Shown: positions 10,059 through 20,324, counted from the stretch's first letter. The stretch is 64,000 nucleotides of DNA from DASQUK01 sp963717085 (GCA_963717085.1 CAVQVM010000014.1:51796-115795); one strand, 5' to 3'. A program made the numbers and translations. Notes: generated from the letters alone by a model not told the origin.

Positions 10059-10939
10059 CAGGTCCCCGAGCCGAGGCCGAGGTCGAGCCCGAGGCCCCGC
10101 CGGCCGACGGCGGCCGCGCCCACGAGCGGTCCGGCGTCGCCCAGCCCTGCGGGCAGGACGCGGGCGCCGCGGGCGAACTCGATCCGGGCCCGCGCATCCA
10201 GCTCGGCTTGGGCGGCGTCGAAGAAGGTGGCGCCGTAGCCGAGTGCCACCGAACCGGCCACGACGGCCAGCCGCAGGTCCAGCAGGTTGGCCACCGTCGC
10301 CACGGCCCGGCCGACCAGCGTGCCGACTCGCCGGCGGACATCGTCGCCCACCGCCTGGGGGTCGAGGCCCGTTGCCGCGCGGATCGATGGCCCGGACGCC
10401 TCCGCCTCGAGGCAGCCCTGCGCGCCACAGGCACAGGTCCGTCCCGCTGGCTCGACGATCACGTGCCCGATGTGGCCGGCGTTGCCGGTCGCCCCGTCGA
10501 GCAGGCGGCCGTCGAGCACAATTCCGCCCCCGACACCGGTCGACACCACCATCGCGATGTAGTTGCTGACGCCCCGGGCGGCACCGACCCAGCCCTCCCC
10601 CAGCGCCAGGGCCTTGGCATCGTTGTCGATGTGGACCGGGAGGCCGGTCAGGGTCCCCAGCCGCGCCCGCAGCGGGAAGCCCCGCCACGCCGGCACGTTC
10701 AGCGGCGACACCGTCGCGCCACCGGGCTCCATGGGCCCCCCGCAGCCGACGCCGACCACCGCCTCGTCATCCCTCCGCACGGCCGAGACCAGCCCCGCCA
10801 GCACGTCCCAGAGCTCGCGGGCGGTCCCTCTGACCGGCGTCGGCACCGCCCGCTGGTCGGTCAACACGCCGTCGCCGTCGACCCGCCCGGCGGCCAGCTT
10901 CGTGCCGCCGATGTCGACCGCCAGCACCAGCTCCGACAT
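10058..10939 (-). CDS. ROK family sugar kinase, glucokinase-like
   Basis: Phosphorylates a hexose with ATP, most likely glucose by family precedent. The protein has 293 aa. The N-terminal phosphate-binding loop is AVDIGGTKLAAG, the catalytic aspartate lies in HIDNDAKALALGE near residue 105, and the ROK signature runs from GHIGHV to the zinc site CACGAQGC near residues 155-178. An AGGAG-type Shine-Dalgarno sequence precedes the ATG by eight bases. It is divergent from the MoxR operon and coupled to the small protein at 9762-10058. A second ROK kinase lies at 42669-43673, so substrate cannot be assigned from sequence alone. Confidence 0.9.
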   Translation of the reverse strand: MSELVLAVDIGGTKLAAGRVDGDGVLTDQRAVPTPVRGTARELWDVLAGLVSAVRRDDEAVVGVGCGGPMEPGGATVSPLNVPAWRGFPLRARLGTLTGLPVHIDNDAKALALGEGWVGAARGVSNYIAMVVSTGVGGGIVLDGRLLDGATGNAGHIGHVIVEPAGRTCACGAQGCLEAEASGPSIRAATGLDPQAVGDDVRRRVGTLVGRAVATVANLLDLRLAVVAGSVALGYGATFFDAAQAELDARARIEFARGARVLPAGLGDAGPLVGAAAVGRRGLGLDLGLGSGT

Positions 10940-11095
10940 TTTTCCTGCTCCTGGCCCCCAGCTCTCCCGCCTTCGGTACGCCCGCTCGGGCTCGCGGCAA
11001 CCTACTCGTCGCCACGCGCGGGCCTCGCGCCCGCCTTACGTCGTCCGCGGCCTAACCTGACCTGGCTCACCCAACGACGGAGGGAGTACGAGGCT

Positions 11096-12067
<972 letters not shown>

Positions 12068-12085
12068 CCCCGTGACCACCCCACG

Positions 12086-13351
12086 ATGTTGACCCGGCAG
12101 GGGTGGCTGGTCGTCTGGGGAGGCGTGGCGCTCGTCGTGCTCGCGCGGTTGCTCGGCATCAACGAGCTGTACGTGTTCGGTGCTGTGGCCCTGGGCCTGG
12201 CGGTGTTCTCCGTGCTCTACGTGCGCCTGACGCGGCTCGACGTCGAGATCGACCGCACGGTGCACCCCGCCCGCGTCCATGCCGGCCAGGTCAGTCGGGT
12301 GGACGTGCGCCTGCGCAACCTGCGCCGGACCGACACGCCGGTCCTGCGGCTGCGCGACCCGGTGTCGGGGACCGCAGGGGCCGAGCTGCTGGTGCCGCCG
12401 CTGGACCGGGGCGCGGCCACGCTCGCCACGTACCGGCTGCCGACGAGCCGCCGGGGGATCGTGCGCGTCGGACCGCTGCGGGTGGTGGTCAGTGACCCGT
12501 TCGGCCTGGTGCAGGCGAGCAGCGTGGGCGCCCCCGAGGTCGAGGTCACCGTGTTCCCGGCGGTCGACGACATCCGGCCGGTCCCGCTGACCTCGGGGCA
12601 CGACCCGCTCGCCGGCGCCATCCGTCCCCACGCGCTGGGCAAGACCGGCGACGACTTCTACGCCTTGCGGCCATACGTCGTGGGCGACGACCTGCGACGG
12701 ATCCACTGGCCGTCGACCGCCCGCCACGACGAGCTGCTCGTACGCCATCAGGAGCAGCCCTGGCAGGGGCGGACGACCGTCCTGCTCGACGTCCGCCGGG
12801 CGGCCCACGACAGCGTGTCGCTCGAGCTGGCGGTCTCGGCGGCGGCGAGCGTGGTCATGGCCAATGGCGCGCGGCACGACCTGGTCCGGCTCGTGACGAC
12901 CGACGGGACGGATTCCGGCTTCGGCGTCGGCGCCACCCACAGCGAGGCGCTGCTCGAGCACCTGGCCGTGATCGACGCCGCCGGCAGCGCCAGCCTGCGG
13001 ACCATGCTCGACCTGCTGAACCGCAGCGGTGGCGGCGCGCTGGTGGTGATCGTGGCGCAGACCACGTCGGCCGAGCTCTCCGGCGTGACCCGGCTGCGCC
13101 GCCGGTTCGGCTCGCTCACCGTGGTCCAGGTCGACGGCGCCAGCGCGGGCGCCCGCGCCCCGGTACCCGTCGGTGGCTCGGCGACACTGCTCCGGGTCGG
13201 GCCCGGGGCTCCGTTCGGTGAGGTGTGGGACCGCGCCATCGCCGCCAGCAAGCCCGGCCGTACCCCTGTCCAGGACGGGCGCGGCACCGGCGACAAGGGT
13301 GCCGCGGCGATGAACGCGGTGCCGGACATCCCCGTGGGGGACTCTCGATGA
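12086..13351 (+). CDS. DUF58 domain protein
   Basis: A 421-aa membrane-anchored protein with two hydrophobic segments at the N-terminus (residues 7-45) and a DUF58 domain in the middle, marked by the signature YALRPYVVGDDLRRIHWPSTARHDELLVR near residues 190-220. DUF58 proteins have a von Willebrand A-like region and are the standard partner of MoxR ATPases. The exact job is not established. It follows moxR by 18 bp and overlaps the transglutaminase gene by 4 bp (ATGA), so the three are one operon. The TGA stop is the first three bases of a TGAGCGAGCG repeat. Confidence 0.92.
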   Translation: MLTRQGWLVVWGGVALVVLARLLGINELYVFGAVALGLAVFSVLYVRLTRLDVEIDRTVHPARVHAGQVSRVDVRLRNLRRTDTPVLRLRDPVSGTAGAELLVPPLDRGAATLATYRLPTSRRGIVRVGPLRVVVSDPFGLVQASSVGAPEVEVTVFPAVDDIRPVPLTSGHDPLAGAIRPHALGKTGDDFYALRPYVVGDDLRRIHWPSTARHDELLVRHQEQPWQGRTTVLLDVRRAAHDSVSLELAVSAAASVVMANGARHDLVRLVTTDGTDSGFGVGATHSEALLEHLAVIDAAGSASLRTMLDLLNRSGGGALVVIVAQTTSAELSGVTRLRRRFGSLTVVQVDGASAGARAPVPVGGSATLLRVGPGAPFGEVWDRAIAASKPGRTPVQDGRGTGDKGAAAMNAVPDIPVGDSR

Positions 13352-15690
13352 GCGAGCGCCGGCACGGGCACCTGCTGCTGGCCACCGAGGTGGCGCTGGC
13401 GCTGGTGACGTTGGCCGCCATCACCGGCATGCACCGCCTGTTCCTCGACGGGTCCTACCGGGGGCCGCTGGCCCTCCAGGCGATCGCCGCCCACGCGGTG
13501 GTCGCGACGCTGCGCCGCCGGCGCGTGGCGCTCCTGCCGGCGGCCGCGATCACCGCCGTCGCCGGGATGCTGTTCATCACCTGGACCCGCTTCGGCGACA
13601 CCCTCGGCTACCTGCTCCCGACCGGGGCGACCCTCAACGCGCTCGGCGACGACCTGGACGCCGCCTGGCGGGTCTTCCAGGACGTGAAGGCCCCCGCCCC
13701 GGTGGTCAACGGGTTCATCGTGGCCACGGCGATCGCCATCTGGTTCGTGGCATTCGTGGCCGACTGGGCCGCCTTCCGCGCCCGGGCGGCGTTCGAGGCC
13801 CTGCTGCCGGCCACCACCCTGTTCCTGTTCGCCGCCGCGCTCGGCGCATCCGGTGGCCGCGTGGCGTCGGCCGCGGTGTTCGCGGCGGCGGCCCTGCTGT
13901 TCGTGCTGCTGCACCGGACCCTCGTCCAGGAGGAGTCGTCGACCTGGGCCGCGAGCCACCGTGATCGGGGGCGCTGGTCCCTGCTCGGCACGGGCGCAGC
14001 GCTGGCGGCCGTCGCGGTGGTGGCCGGCGCCGTGGCCGGTCCCCGGCTGCCCGGTGCCGAGGCCGACGCCGTCATCGACTGGCGAAACATCGGCGAGGAC
14101 GAGCCGACCCGGGTCGTGCCGAGCCCGATGGTCGACCTGCGCACCCGGATCGTCGAACAACCCAACGTCGAGGTCTTCACGGTGCGCAGCGAAGCGCCGT
14201 CCTACTGGCGGCTCACCGCTCTCGACGAGTTCGACGGCCAGATCTGGAAGTCGTCGTACGGCACCGACAACGCTGATGGCGAGTTGCCGCGGGCCGTCGA
14301 CTCGGCGGCGGACACCGAGTCCGTCCGCCAGACGGTCACGGTCGAGGCGCTGAGCGGTGTTTGGCTCCCCGCCGCCTTCGAGCCGCGTTCGCTCGACGCC
14401 GGCGACACCGACGTCGGTTGGGACCAGGACTCCAGCACCCTGATCGTCGACCGCGACGTCCCCACGTCCGACGGCATGACCTACGAGGTCACCTCGGCCA
14501 TCCCCCAATGGACGGAGGACCAGCTTCGCGGGGTCAGCGACGACGACGTGCCGGCCGAGTTTCGCGAGCAGTACACGGCCCTACCCGACACTCCGGCGCT
14601 GAGGACGGACGTCCGGCAGCGAGCCGAGCTCGTCGTCCGCGAGGCGGGCGCAGCGACGCCCTACGACCGGGCAATGGCCTTGCAGGAGTACCTCAGGAGC
14701 TCGCGCTTCACCTACGACCAGACCGTCGGACCCGGCGCCGGCGCCGACGCGTTGACCACGTTCCTGTTCCAGACTCGCCGTGGCTACTGCGAGCAGTTCG
14801 CGGGAGCGTTCGCAGCCATGGCCCGGACCGTGGGCCTCCCGACGCGCGTGGCCGTCGGCTTCACGTGGGGCGCCCAGGATCCGGAGGACCGCACCCTGTA
14901 CCGGGTCCGCGGCGTCCACGCGCACGCCTGGCCCGAGGTCTACTTCCACGGCTACGGCTGGGTGCCGTTCGAGCCGACGCCCGGACGCGCCCCCGTCGGG
15001 GGCGATCAGTGGTTGGGCCTGCTCCCTGCCGGGCAGCAGGACTCCACCGGCGGAACCGCGGGTGCGGTGACTCCGGGCGCCGGCGAGGGGACCGACACGG
15101 GAACGCCGGGCGAGCTGAGCGCCGGCGACGAACAGCGGCTCAACGCCGGTCTCGCCGAAGGTGGCGGCACGGGCCAGGCCGGCCAGGCCGAGTCCGGCCT
15201 GCCCGAGGGCGTGCGCAAGGTCGGGATCGGCATAGGGCTGATCCTGGCGGCCTACCTGGTGCTGGTCCCCTTGGCCATCGTGGGCCGCCGCTACGTCCGG
15301 CGCCGCCGAGCCAGGAGCCCCGCTGACAAGGTGCGGCTCTCGTGGCGCCAGGCGATCGAGCGGGCGGAGGCTGCCGGCGTCCGGCTGCCGGCGTCGCTCA
15401 CCGTCGCCGAGACCGCGAACCGGTTGGTGGCGGCGGTGCCGCGTTCGGGCGAGCAGGTCCAGGGCCTGGCGCGCACCATGGAACGGACCGCGTACGCGGA
15501 GGAACTACCGACAACCGACGACGTGGCCAACGCGCAGCGCACCTGGAGCTCGGTCAATGCCGAGATCAACCGGTGGGAGCCCCGGTGGCCGCGGCTGTTC
15601 CGCTACTTCGACATCCGCCAGCTGCGGCGCCGCGATCGCCGGACCCGGCTCGTCACGCAGCACCACGCGGTCGTGGCCGCGGGTCGCTGA
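13348..15690 (+). CDS. membrane transglutaminase-like protein
   Basis: A 780-aa protein with several N-terminal membrane spans (roughly residues 8-230), a large extracytoplasmic region and one C-terminal span near residue 630, followed by a cytoplasmic DUF4129-like tail. The transglutaminase core has the Cys in TRRGYCEQFAGAFAAMAR, the His in VRGVHAHAWPEVYF and a following Asp/Glu region ending FEPTPG. These enzymes are protease- or transpeptidase-like at the cell surface; no substrate is known here. The ATG overlaps the DUF58 stop. The first codons ATGAGCGAGCG coincide with the dispersed TGAGCGAGCG motif. Confidence 0.92.
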   Translation: MSERRHGHLLLATEVALALVTLAAITGMHRLFLDGSYRGPLALQAIAAHAVVATLRRRRVALLPAAAITAVAGMLFITWTRFGDTLGYLLPTGATLNALGDDLDAAWRVFQDVKAPAPVVNGFIVATAIAIWFVAFVADWAAFRARAAFEALLPATTLFLFAAALGASGGRVASAAVFAAAALLFVLLHRTLVQEESSTWAASHRDRGRWSLLGTGAALAAVAVVAGAVAGPRLPGAEADAVIDWRNIGEDEPTRVVPSPMVDLRTRIVEQPNVEVFTVRSEAPSYWRLTALDEFDGQIWKSSYGTDNADGELPRAVDSAADTESVRQTVTVEALSGVWLPAAFEPRSLDAGDTDVGWDQDSSTLIVDRDVPTSDGMTYEVTSAIPQWTEDQLRGVSDDDVPAEFREQYTALPDTPALRTDVRQRAELVVREAGAATPYDRAMALQEYLRSSRFTYDQTVGPGAGADALTTFLFQTRRGYCEQFAGAFAAMARTVGLPTRVAVGFTWGAQDPEDRTLYRVRGVHAHAWPEVYFHGYGWVPFEPTPGRAPVGGDQWLGLLPAGQQDSTGGTAGAVTPGAGEGTDTGTPGELSAGDEQRLNAGLAEGGGTGQAGQAESGLPEGVRKVGIGIGLILAAYLVLVPLAIVGRRYVRRRRARSPADKVRLSWRQAIERAEAAGVRLPASLTVAETANRLVAAVPRSGEQVQGLARTMERTAYAEELPTTDDVANAQRTWSSVNAEINRWEPRWPRLFRYFDIRQLRRRDRRTRLVTQHHAVVAAGR

Positions 15691-15728
15691 ACGAGCGGTC
15701 ACGGCTCGCGCCGCGGCCGGCGGCGCGG

Positions 15729-16118
15729 CTACTCGTCGTCGCGTTCTTCGTCGCGGCGGAACCGCTCGCGGACCCGGCGCCCGGCGCCGCCGAGGGCCTC
15801 GCGCAGCCCGTTGGCGCGGACCGACTTCGAGAGCTGGTCGAGCCCGGCGCGCCCCAACTTGCGGAGGTTGCGCTCGAACAGCAGCGCGCTGCCGAGCATG
15901 CAGACGAAGCCGATGAACGACAGCCAGTAGGAGGTCGACAGGGTGGCAACCAGGAAGACCGCGCCGGCAACCAGGCCCACCACGGCCCACTTCATCCGGC
16001 CCACCGTGTGGCGGTAGAGGGTGGTCTCGCTCACCTCACGCGCGAACGATGGATCGTCCTCATAGAACCGCTGTGCGATTTCCTGGAGGATGCGTTCCTC
16101 GTCCTCGGATAGCGGCAC
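15729..16118 (-). CDS. DUF3040 membrane protein
   Basis: A 129-aa protein that begins PLSEDEERILQEIAQRFYEDDPSFA, the hallmark of the actinobacterial DUF3040 family, and has two adjacent hydrophobic spans (residues about 50-88) followed by a basic tail. In mycobacteria a DUF3040 gene lies close to mraZ; here it is about 7.6 kb upstream of mraZ with other genes in between. An AAGGGG sequence precedes the GTG. Function is unknown. Longer upstream translation would be low-complexity Arg/Gly and is unlikely. Confidence 0.9.
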   Translation of the reverse strand: MPLSEDEERILQEIAQRFYEDDPSFAREVSETTLYRHTVGRMKWAVVGLVAGAVFLVATLSTSYWLSFIGFVCMLGSALLFERNLRKLGRAGLDQLSKSVRANGLREALGGAGRRVRERFRRDEERDDE

Positions 16119-16207
16119 CGGAACCCCTTGTCGGCAGACCGAACCGGCGCGGACAAGTGTTCCACAGGCCGCCTGGAACGACAACGCGAGGGCCCATGGG
16201 AAAATGT

Positions 16208-17512
16208 TCACTCGGATCGCCGGTCGGCCGCTCCCCGGTCGTTTGGCCCCCACTGCTGCTCGCCCCGGCGGGGCATCTGGAGACCGCGCTCCCCCACCGC
16301 CGACGCCGGACCGATGGCGCGGTCGCCGAAGCGCTCGCGGATGGCATCGACCGCCCCGCTCGCTTCGTGCCACGAGGGGCCCCCGAGATCCTCGAAGCTG
16401 AGCTGCTGGGCTGCGCCCGCCACCAGGCCCGAGACGCTCACGCCCAGGAGGCGGACCCCGGGCGTGGGATCGACTCCGGCCAGCAGCGCCAGCGCCGCGC
16501 GGGCCACCGTCGGACCGTCGTCGACCGTGGTCGGCAGGGTCGACGACCGGGTGATCGTCTGGAAGTCGGCGAACCGCACCTTGAGCGTCACGGTCCGACC
16601 GGCCAGGCCTGCGCGGCGGAGGCGCCAGGCCACGCCGTCGGACATGCGCACGGCCTCACGGTTCAGCGTCTCCTGCTCGTGGTGGTCGTGGGCGAAGGTC
16701 TCCTCGTGGCCCACCGACTTGAGCTGCTGGTCGGGCTCGACGGGGCGCGGATCGATGCCTCGCGCCAGCTGGCCGAGGTGCCGGCCGTGCGCCGAGCCCA
16801 GCGCCGCCACCAGCGTGTCCTCCGGCAGGTCGGCGATGTCGCCGACCGTGCGCACACCGAGCCGCTCGAGGCGATCGAGCGTGGCCGGGCCGACGCCCCC
16901 GAGCGCACGGGCGGGCAGCGGGTGGAGGAACGCCAGCTCCTTCCCGGGAGCGATGACCTGCACGCCCTCGCCGACAACCGGACCGTCCATCGATGCCCGC
17001 GGCTTGGCCGCCTCCGACGCCAGCTTGGCCAGCATCTTCGAGGGCGCCACCCCGACCGAGCACGTGAGCCCCTCCCGCGTCAGGACCTCGTCCCGGATGC
17101 GGTGGGCCACGGTGGCCCCGTCGCCCTGCGAGCGCCGGGCACCGGTGACATCGAGGAATGCCTCGTCGAGGCTGATCGGTTCCACGAGGGGGGTGAACGA
17201 GCGGAAGAGGTCCATCACCCGCTCGCTCACGGCGCCGTAGTGCGCGTGGTCGCCGGGCAGGAAAACAGCATGGGGGCACAGCCGCCGGGCCCGGGCGCTC
17301 GGCATGGCGGAGAAGACGCCATAGGCGCGGGCCTCGTAACTGGCCGCGGCCACCACGCCCCGGCTCCCCGTGCCGCCCACCACGACCGGCCGCCCCCCCA
17401 GCTCCGGCCGGCGCAGCAGCTCGACCGACACGAAGAAGGCGTCCATGTCGACGTGCAGGATCGTCCTGGCCGCTCGCGATGCCGCCGATCCGACCTCGGA
17501 CTCACTGTGCAT
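16208..17512 (-). CDS. dinB: DNA polymerase IV (Y family)
   Basis: Translesion polymerase of 434 aa. Catalytic acidic residues are in HVDMDAFFVSVE near the N-terminus and in the SLDEAFLDVTG motif near residue 110. The little-finger domain (RADFQTITRSST-like segment) lies in the last third. The palm motif VGVAPSKMLAKLAS and the helix-hairpin-helix GVGPATLDRLERLG are also clear. The frame stays open about 50 codons upstream, but homology begins shortly after the chosen ATG. It lies between NUDIX and DUF3040 on the same strand. No LexA-type box was recognised upstream. Confidence 0.94.
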   Translation of the reverse strand: MHSESEVGSAASRAARTILHVDMDAFFVSVELLRRPELGGRPVVVGGTGSRGVVAAASYEARAYGVFSAMPSARARRLCPHAVFLPGDHAHYGAVSERVMDLFRSFTPLVEPISLDEAFLDVTGARRSQGDGATVAHRIRDEVLTREGLTCSVGVAPSKMLAKLASEAAKPRASMDGPVVGEGVQVIAPGKELAFLHPLPARALGGVGPATLDRLERLGVRTVGDIADLPEDTLVAALGSAHGRHLGQLARGIDPRPVEPDQQLKSVGHEETFAHDHHEQETLNREAVRMSDGVAWRLRRAGLAGRTVTLKVRFADFQTITRSSTLPTTVDDGPTVARAALALLAGVDPTPGVRLLGVSVSGLVAGAAQQLSFEDLGGPSWHEASGAVDAIRERFGDRAIGPASAVGERGLQMPRRGEQQWGPNDRGAADRRSE

Positions 17513-17535
17513 GGGGGCCTGCGGCGGGCCGCCCG

Positions 17536-18021
17536 TCACCTTCGGCTGACCGTGGCCGTCCGGGGATCGTCGCCCTCCACGCAGTAGCGGTACCGCTGGC
17601 TGTCGACCGACCGGCGGGACAGCCAGTCCGCCAGCGGCTCGCTGACCCAGAGGTGGCACCCGGCGAGGTGGCCCTCGCAGTCCTCGGCGTCAACGTACGC
17701 GGCGTCGACGACGATGCCGTCGGGATCGTCGACGCGGAGGTCGCCGGCGTGCTCTAGAGCCAGGTGTGCCTCCACCCGCAGCCGCCAGCCGAGGCCCGGC
17801 GCCTCCACCTCCACCTCGTAGACGGGACCGCGCCAGCGCGAGACGGTCACGCCCGTCTCCTCGGCGACCTCGCGGGTGAGGCCATCGATGAGCGTCTCCC
17901 CCGCGTCGATCACGCCGCCGGGCGGGGTCCAATCGTGCTCGCCGCTGCGGCGCCGATTGCGGACCAGGAGCAGGCCGCCCTGGTCGAGGATCAGCCCACC
18001 TCCGACCAGCCAATCCCGCAT
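17536..18021 (-). CDS. NUDIX hydrolase
   Basis: A 161-aa NUDIX protein. The NUDIX box reads GGVIDAGETLIDGLTREVAEETGV (residues about 33-56), with all key Gly, Glu and Arg residues in place, so Mg-dependent cleavage of a nucleoside diphosphate-linked compound is expected. The substrate is not predictable. The ATG is preceded by CACACT six bases upstream, a near-consensus -10 for a leaderless transcript. The divergent small gene starts only 36 bp away. It ends about 20 bp before dinB on the same strand, so the two may be co-transcribed; mutT-like and dinB functions are both linked to nucleotide damage. Confidence 0.9.
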   Translation of the reverse strand: MRDWLVGGGLILDQGGLLLVRNRRRSGEHDWTPPGGVIDAGETLIDGLTREVAEETGVTVSRWRGPVYEVEVEAPGLGWRLRVEAHLALEHAGDLRVDDPDGIVVDAAYVDAEDCEGHLAGCHLWVSEPLADWLSRRSVDSQRYRYCVEGDDPRTATVSRR

Positions 18022-18045
18022 CGGCCCAGTGTGGCACGTCGCCCC

Positions 18046-18051
18046 TAAAGT
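18046..18051 (+). promoter_or_regulatory. TAAAGT -10 of a leaderless gene
   Basis: TAAAGT ends 6 nt before the GTG at 18058 and no Shine-Dalgarno sequence is present. Transcription should begin at or next to the start codon. Confidence 0.65.
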
Positions 18052-18057
18052 GGCTGC

Positions 18058-18381
18058 GTGCCGGCCCCCGGACCGCCTACCGCAGACGGCGACTACGCGC
18101 CCAGCGCCCTGCCCTCCGCGACCGCGCGGGTGCTGGCGTTCGTGTCGATCCTCGTTGGGGGCCTGTGCGGCGGCTTGATCGGGTGGGCCTTCGTCGACCT
18201 GACCTACGACGACCCCGGGATCCTCGCCGGGCTCGCCGGACTGGGCGGTGCGATCCTGGGTGCCCTCGGCGTTGCGGTGGTGGCCACGCTGGCGCTGCGC
18301 GCCATGGGCGAGTGGCGCACGATCCAGCACCGCCAAGAGGGCTCGCCCCCGGCCCCGACCCACGAGTGGGGCGGCTCGTAA
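18058..18381 (+). CDS. small two-span membrane protein, unknown function
   Basis: A 107-aa protein with a short Pro-rich N-terminus, two hydrophobic segments (residues about 24-47 and 55-80, the second Gly/Ala-rich) and a short hydrophilic tail. No family was recognised. It is divergently transcribed from the NUDIX gene with only 36 bp between starts. The promoter context (TAAAGT six bases upstream, no Shine-Dalgarno) supports expression from the GTG as a leaderless mRNA. Confidence 0.72.
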   Translation: MPAPGPPTADGDYAPSALPSATARVLAFVSILVGGLCGGLIGWAFVDLTYDDPGILAGLAGLGGAILGALGVAVVATLALRAMGEWRTIQHRQEGSPPAPTHEWGGS

Positions 18382-18385
18382 CGCT

Positions 18386-18510
18386 CGCCCGGAAATCGGC
18401 GAGCCATCCGGCGTCGACGGCAAGGACGCAGGACGAAGGCGCAGCCGTAGCTGCGGCGAGGACGAGGACACAGCCAGCGGCGTCGGGGGCCGTTGATTTC
18501 CGGCGCCGTG
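18386..18510. repeat. small inverted-repeat-bounded element, copy B
   Basis: CCGGAAATC (18389-18397) faces GATTTCCGG (18495-18503) about 100 bp apart. The enclosed core 18419-18469 matches the core of the element at 8980-9143 in inverted orientation, with 27 of 28 identical bases over 18419-18446. The arms differ from those of copy A. It occupies the convergent gap after the small membrane protein and contains no supported gene. Confidence 0.6.
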
Positions 18511-18552
18511 TTGCGAGCCGCCCCACTAGCCGACGGGGCGCACGCGGCGCCG

Positions 18553-19263
18553 TCAGCCGAAGCGAAGGCGGCGGAACGACTCGGCGTGGCTCACGCCGAC
18601 CTGCGCGCCCGATTCGGCGGTGCGGGTCCGCAGCAGCTCGGCGACCAGCGCAGGATCGCCACCCACCCGGCTCTCGTGGCACTGCACGGCCGCCACCTTG
18701 AGCTCGAGCGAGTCGGAGATGTCGACCCACACGTCGGGCTCAAGGGTGCCCGACAGCAGCAGGCCTGCGACCTGGTGCGGCGGGCCGGTCTCGGGGAAGT
18801 ACAGCGGGCTGGCCGCCGCCGGGGCCACGGCGTCGACGACGGCCCAACCCACCTCGCGGTGGTCGCGGTGGTTGACGTAGCTGTCGCCGAAGAACACCGC
18901 TGTGGGGTCCGGACACACCACGATGTCGGGGCGGTGGGTGCGGATCAGCTCCACGAGTCGGGCCCGCAGGGCGAGGTCGTTGGTCACGTCGCCGTCCGGC
19001 AGTCCCATCAGCTCGACGCCGGCGAGCCCGAGCACTCCCGCGGCGGCGTCGACCTCCCGCGCCCGCCGCTCGGTTAGTTCCGCGGGGTCGGTGGCGGCAT
19101 CGGGCGAACCCTTGTCGCCGGCGTTGACCACGACCAGCCGGACGTCGGCGCCAGCCCGCGCCCAGTGGGCGAGCGTGCCCCCGCACGAGACCTCGGGGTC
19201 GTCGGGATGGGCGTAGACGGCGAGCGCCCGCGCCGGCGCTTCGTCGAGCAGGGCGGACGCCAT
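18553..19263 (-). CDS. PIG-L family N-acetylglucosaminyl deacetylase
   Basis: A 236-aa zinc-dependent deacetylase of the PIG-L/LmbE family. The metal site AHPDDPEVSCGG is at residues about 18-29 and the second histidine pair is in YVNHRDHREVG near residue 130. Family members include MshB (mycothiol synthesis) and mycothiol conjugate amidase. The organism seems to use mycothiol (see 58216-58884), but this protein cannot be assigned to either step. It follows threonine aldolase by 4 bp on the same strand, so the two are co-transcribed. The ATG chosen removes ten upstream residues that overlap the previous gene. Confidence 0.9.
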   Translation of the reverse strand: MASALLDEAPARALAVYAHPDDPEVSCGGTLAHWARAGADVRLVVVNAGDKGSPDAATDPAELTERRAREVDAAAGVLGLAGVELMGLPDGDVTNDLALRARLVELIRTHRPDIVVCPDPTAVFFGDSYVNHRDHREVGWAVVDAVAPAAASPLYFPETGPPHQVAGLLLSGTLEPDVWVDISDSLELKVAAVQCHESRVGGDPALVAELLRTRTAESGAQVGVSHAESFRRLRFG

Positions 19264-19267
19264 CGAC

Positions 19268-20299
19268 CTAAGGGACCCGGTGGATGGCGGCAACCGCCCG
19301 GGCGATCGCGGCGTCGTCGATGTCGCAATGGGTCACGAGCCGCACGGTCTGCGGACCAAGCGTCACGGCCCAAACGCCGTCTGCCGCCAGCGCGTCCAGC
19401 AGGACCGCCGGCTCGGGGTGCCGGAACAGCACGACGTTGGTCTCCACCTCCTTGGGGACGCAGCCCGAGTCGGGCCAGCGCTCTGCCACCGCCTCGGCCA
19501 GGGTGCGGGCGCGGGCGTGGTCGTCGGCCAGGCGCTCCACCATCGTGTCCAGGGCCACGAGGCCGGCGGCCGCCACAATCCCCACCTGCCGCATGCCGCC
19601 GCCCAGCCGCTTGCGCTCGACACGCGCCTGGCCGATGAGGTCGGTGGGGCCCGCCAGCAACGAGCCGATCGGGGCCCCCAGGCCCTTCGACAGGCAGGCG
19701 GTCACGAGCGTGGCCGGGGCGGCGAGGGTGGCCGCGGTAGCACCCGTGGCCACGGTGGCGTTGAACAGCCGCGCCCCATCGAGGTGGACGGGGACGCCGA
19801 CGGCGGCGACGGCCTCGAGCCGCTCGAGCGGCCAGGGCCGGCCCCCCGACGCCAGATGCGTGTTCTCCACGACGACCGCCGCCGGGGGCGGCCAGCGGTG
19901 CTCGGCACCGGCGACCAGGTGTGCGATCTCTGCGGGGTCGAGGGTGCCGTCGCCGTCGTCGACGACGTGGAGCTGCGCAGACTGGTTGGCGCCGAACGCG
20001 CCACCCTCGTGGGTCACGACGTGCTGCCGCCGGCCCGCCACGACCAGCGTGCCGGCGGCGGCCAGGACCCGCAGCGCGATCTGGTTGGCCATCGTCCCCG
20101 AGGGGACGAAGAGCGCCTCGGACTTGCCCACGCGCTCGGCGAACATCTCCTGCAGGCGGTTGACCGTGGGATCGTCCCCGAAGCCGTCGTCGCCGACCTC
20201 GGCCTCGGCCATGGCGCGCCGCATGGCCGGTGTCGGGCGGGTCACGGTGTCGCTGCGCAGATCCACCGCACCGCGAGCGTCGGGCGGAACCGGGGCCAT
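19268..20299 (-). CDS. ltaE: low-specificity L-threonine aldolase
   Basis: PLP-dependent cleavage of L-threonine or L-allo-threonine to glycine and acetaldehyde. The protein has 343 aa. It begins with the family-typical VDLRSDTVTRPTPAMR, has GDDGFGDDPTVNRLQE and the substrate-binding HxxH-like THEGGAF region, and carries the PLP lysine in ACLSKGLGAPIGSLLAG near residue 200. The ATG lies seven bases after TACCGT on the minus strand and lacks a Shine-Dalgarno sequence, which points to a leaderless transcript from the palindromic promoter shared with the inositol monophosphatase gene. Confidence 0.93.
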   Translation of the reverse strand: MAPVPPDARGAVDLRSDTVTRPTPAMRRAMAEAEVGDDGFGDDPTVNRLQEMFAERVGKSEALFVPSGTMANQIALRVLAAAGTLVVAGRRQHVVTHEGGAFGANQSAQLHVVDDGDGTLDPAEIAHLVAGAEHRWPPPAAVVVENTHLASGGRPWPLERLEAVAAVGVPVHLDGARLFNATVATGATAATLAAPATLVTACLSKGLGAPIGSLLAGPTDLIGQARVERKRLGGGMRQVGIVAAAGLVALDTMVERLADDHARARTLAEAVAERWPDSGCVPKEVETNVVLFRHPEPAVLLDALAADGVWAVTLGPQTVRLVTHCDIDDAAIARAVAAIHRVP

Positions 20300-20306
20300 C
20301 GGCGGC

Positions 20307-20316
20307 ACGGTACCGT
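20307..20316. promoter_or_regulatory. palindromic bidirectional -10, ACGGTACCGT
   Basis: This 10-bp perfect palindrome presents TACCGT on both strands. On the plus strand it ends 8 nt before the ATG at 20325; on the minus strand it ends 7 nt before the ATG at 20299. Only 25 bp separate the two start codons. One -10 therefore probably serves both genes as two leaderless transcripts that cannot be started at once. Confidence 0.7.
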
Positions 20317-20324
20317 CGCCCGCC

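Noticed and set aside
12748..14508. Long minus-strand frame opposite DUF58 and transglutaminase
   Set aside because: Same reason: antisense to well-supported genes, skewed Gly/Arg/Gln composition.
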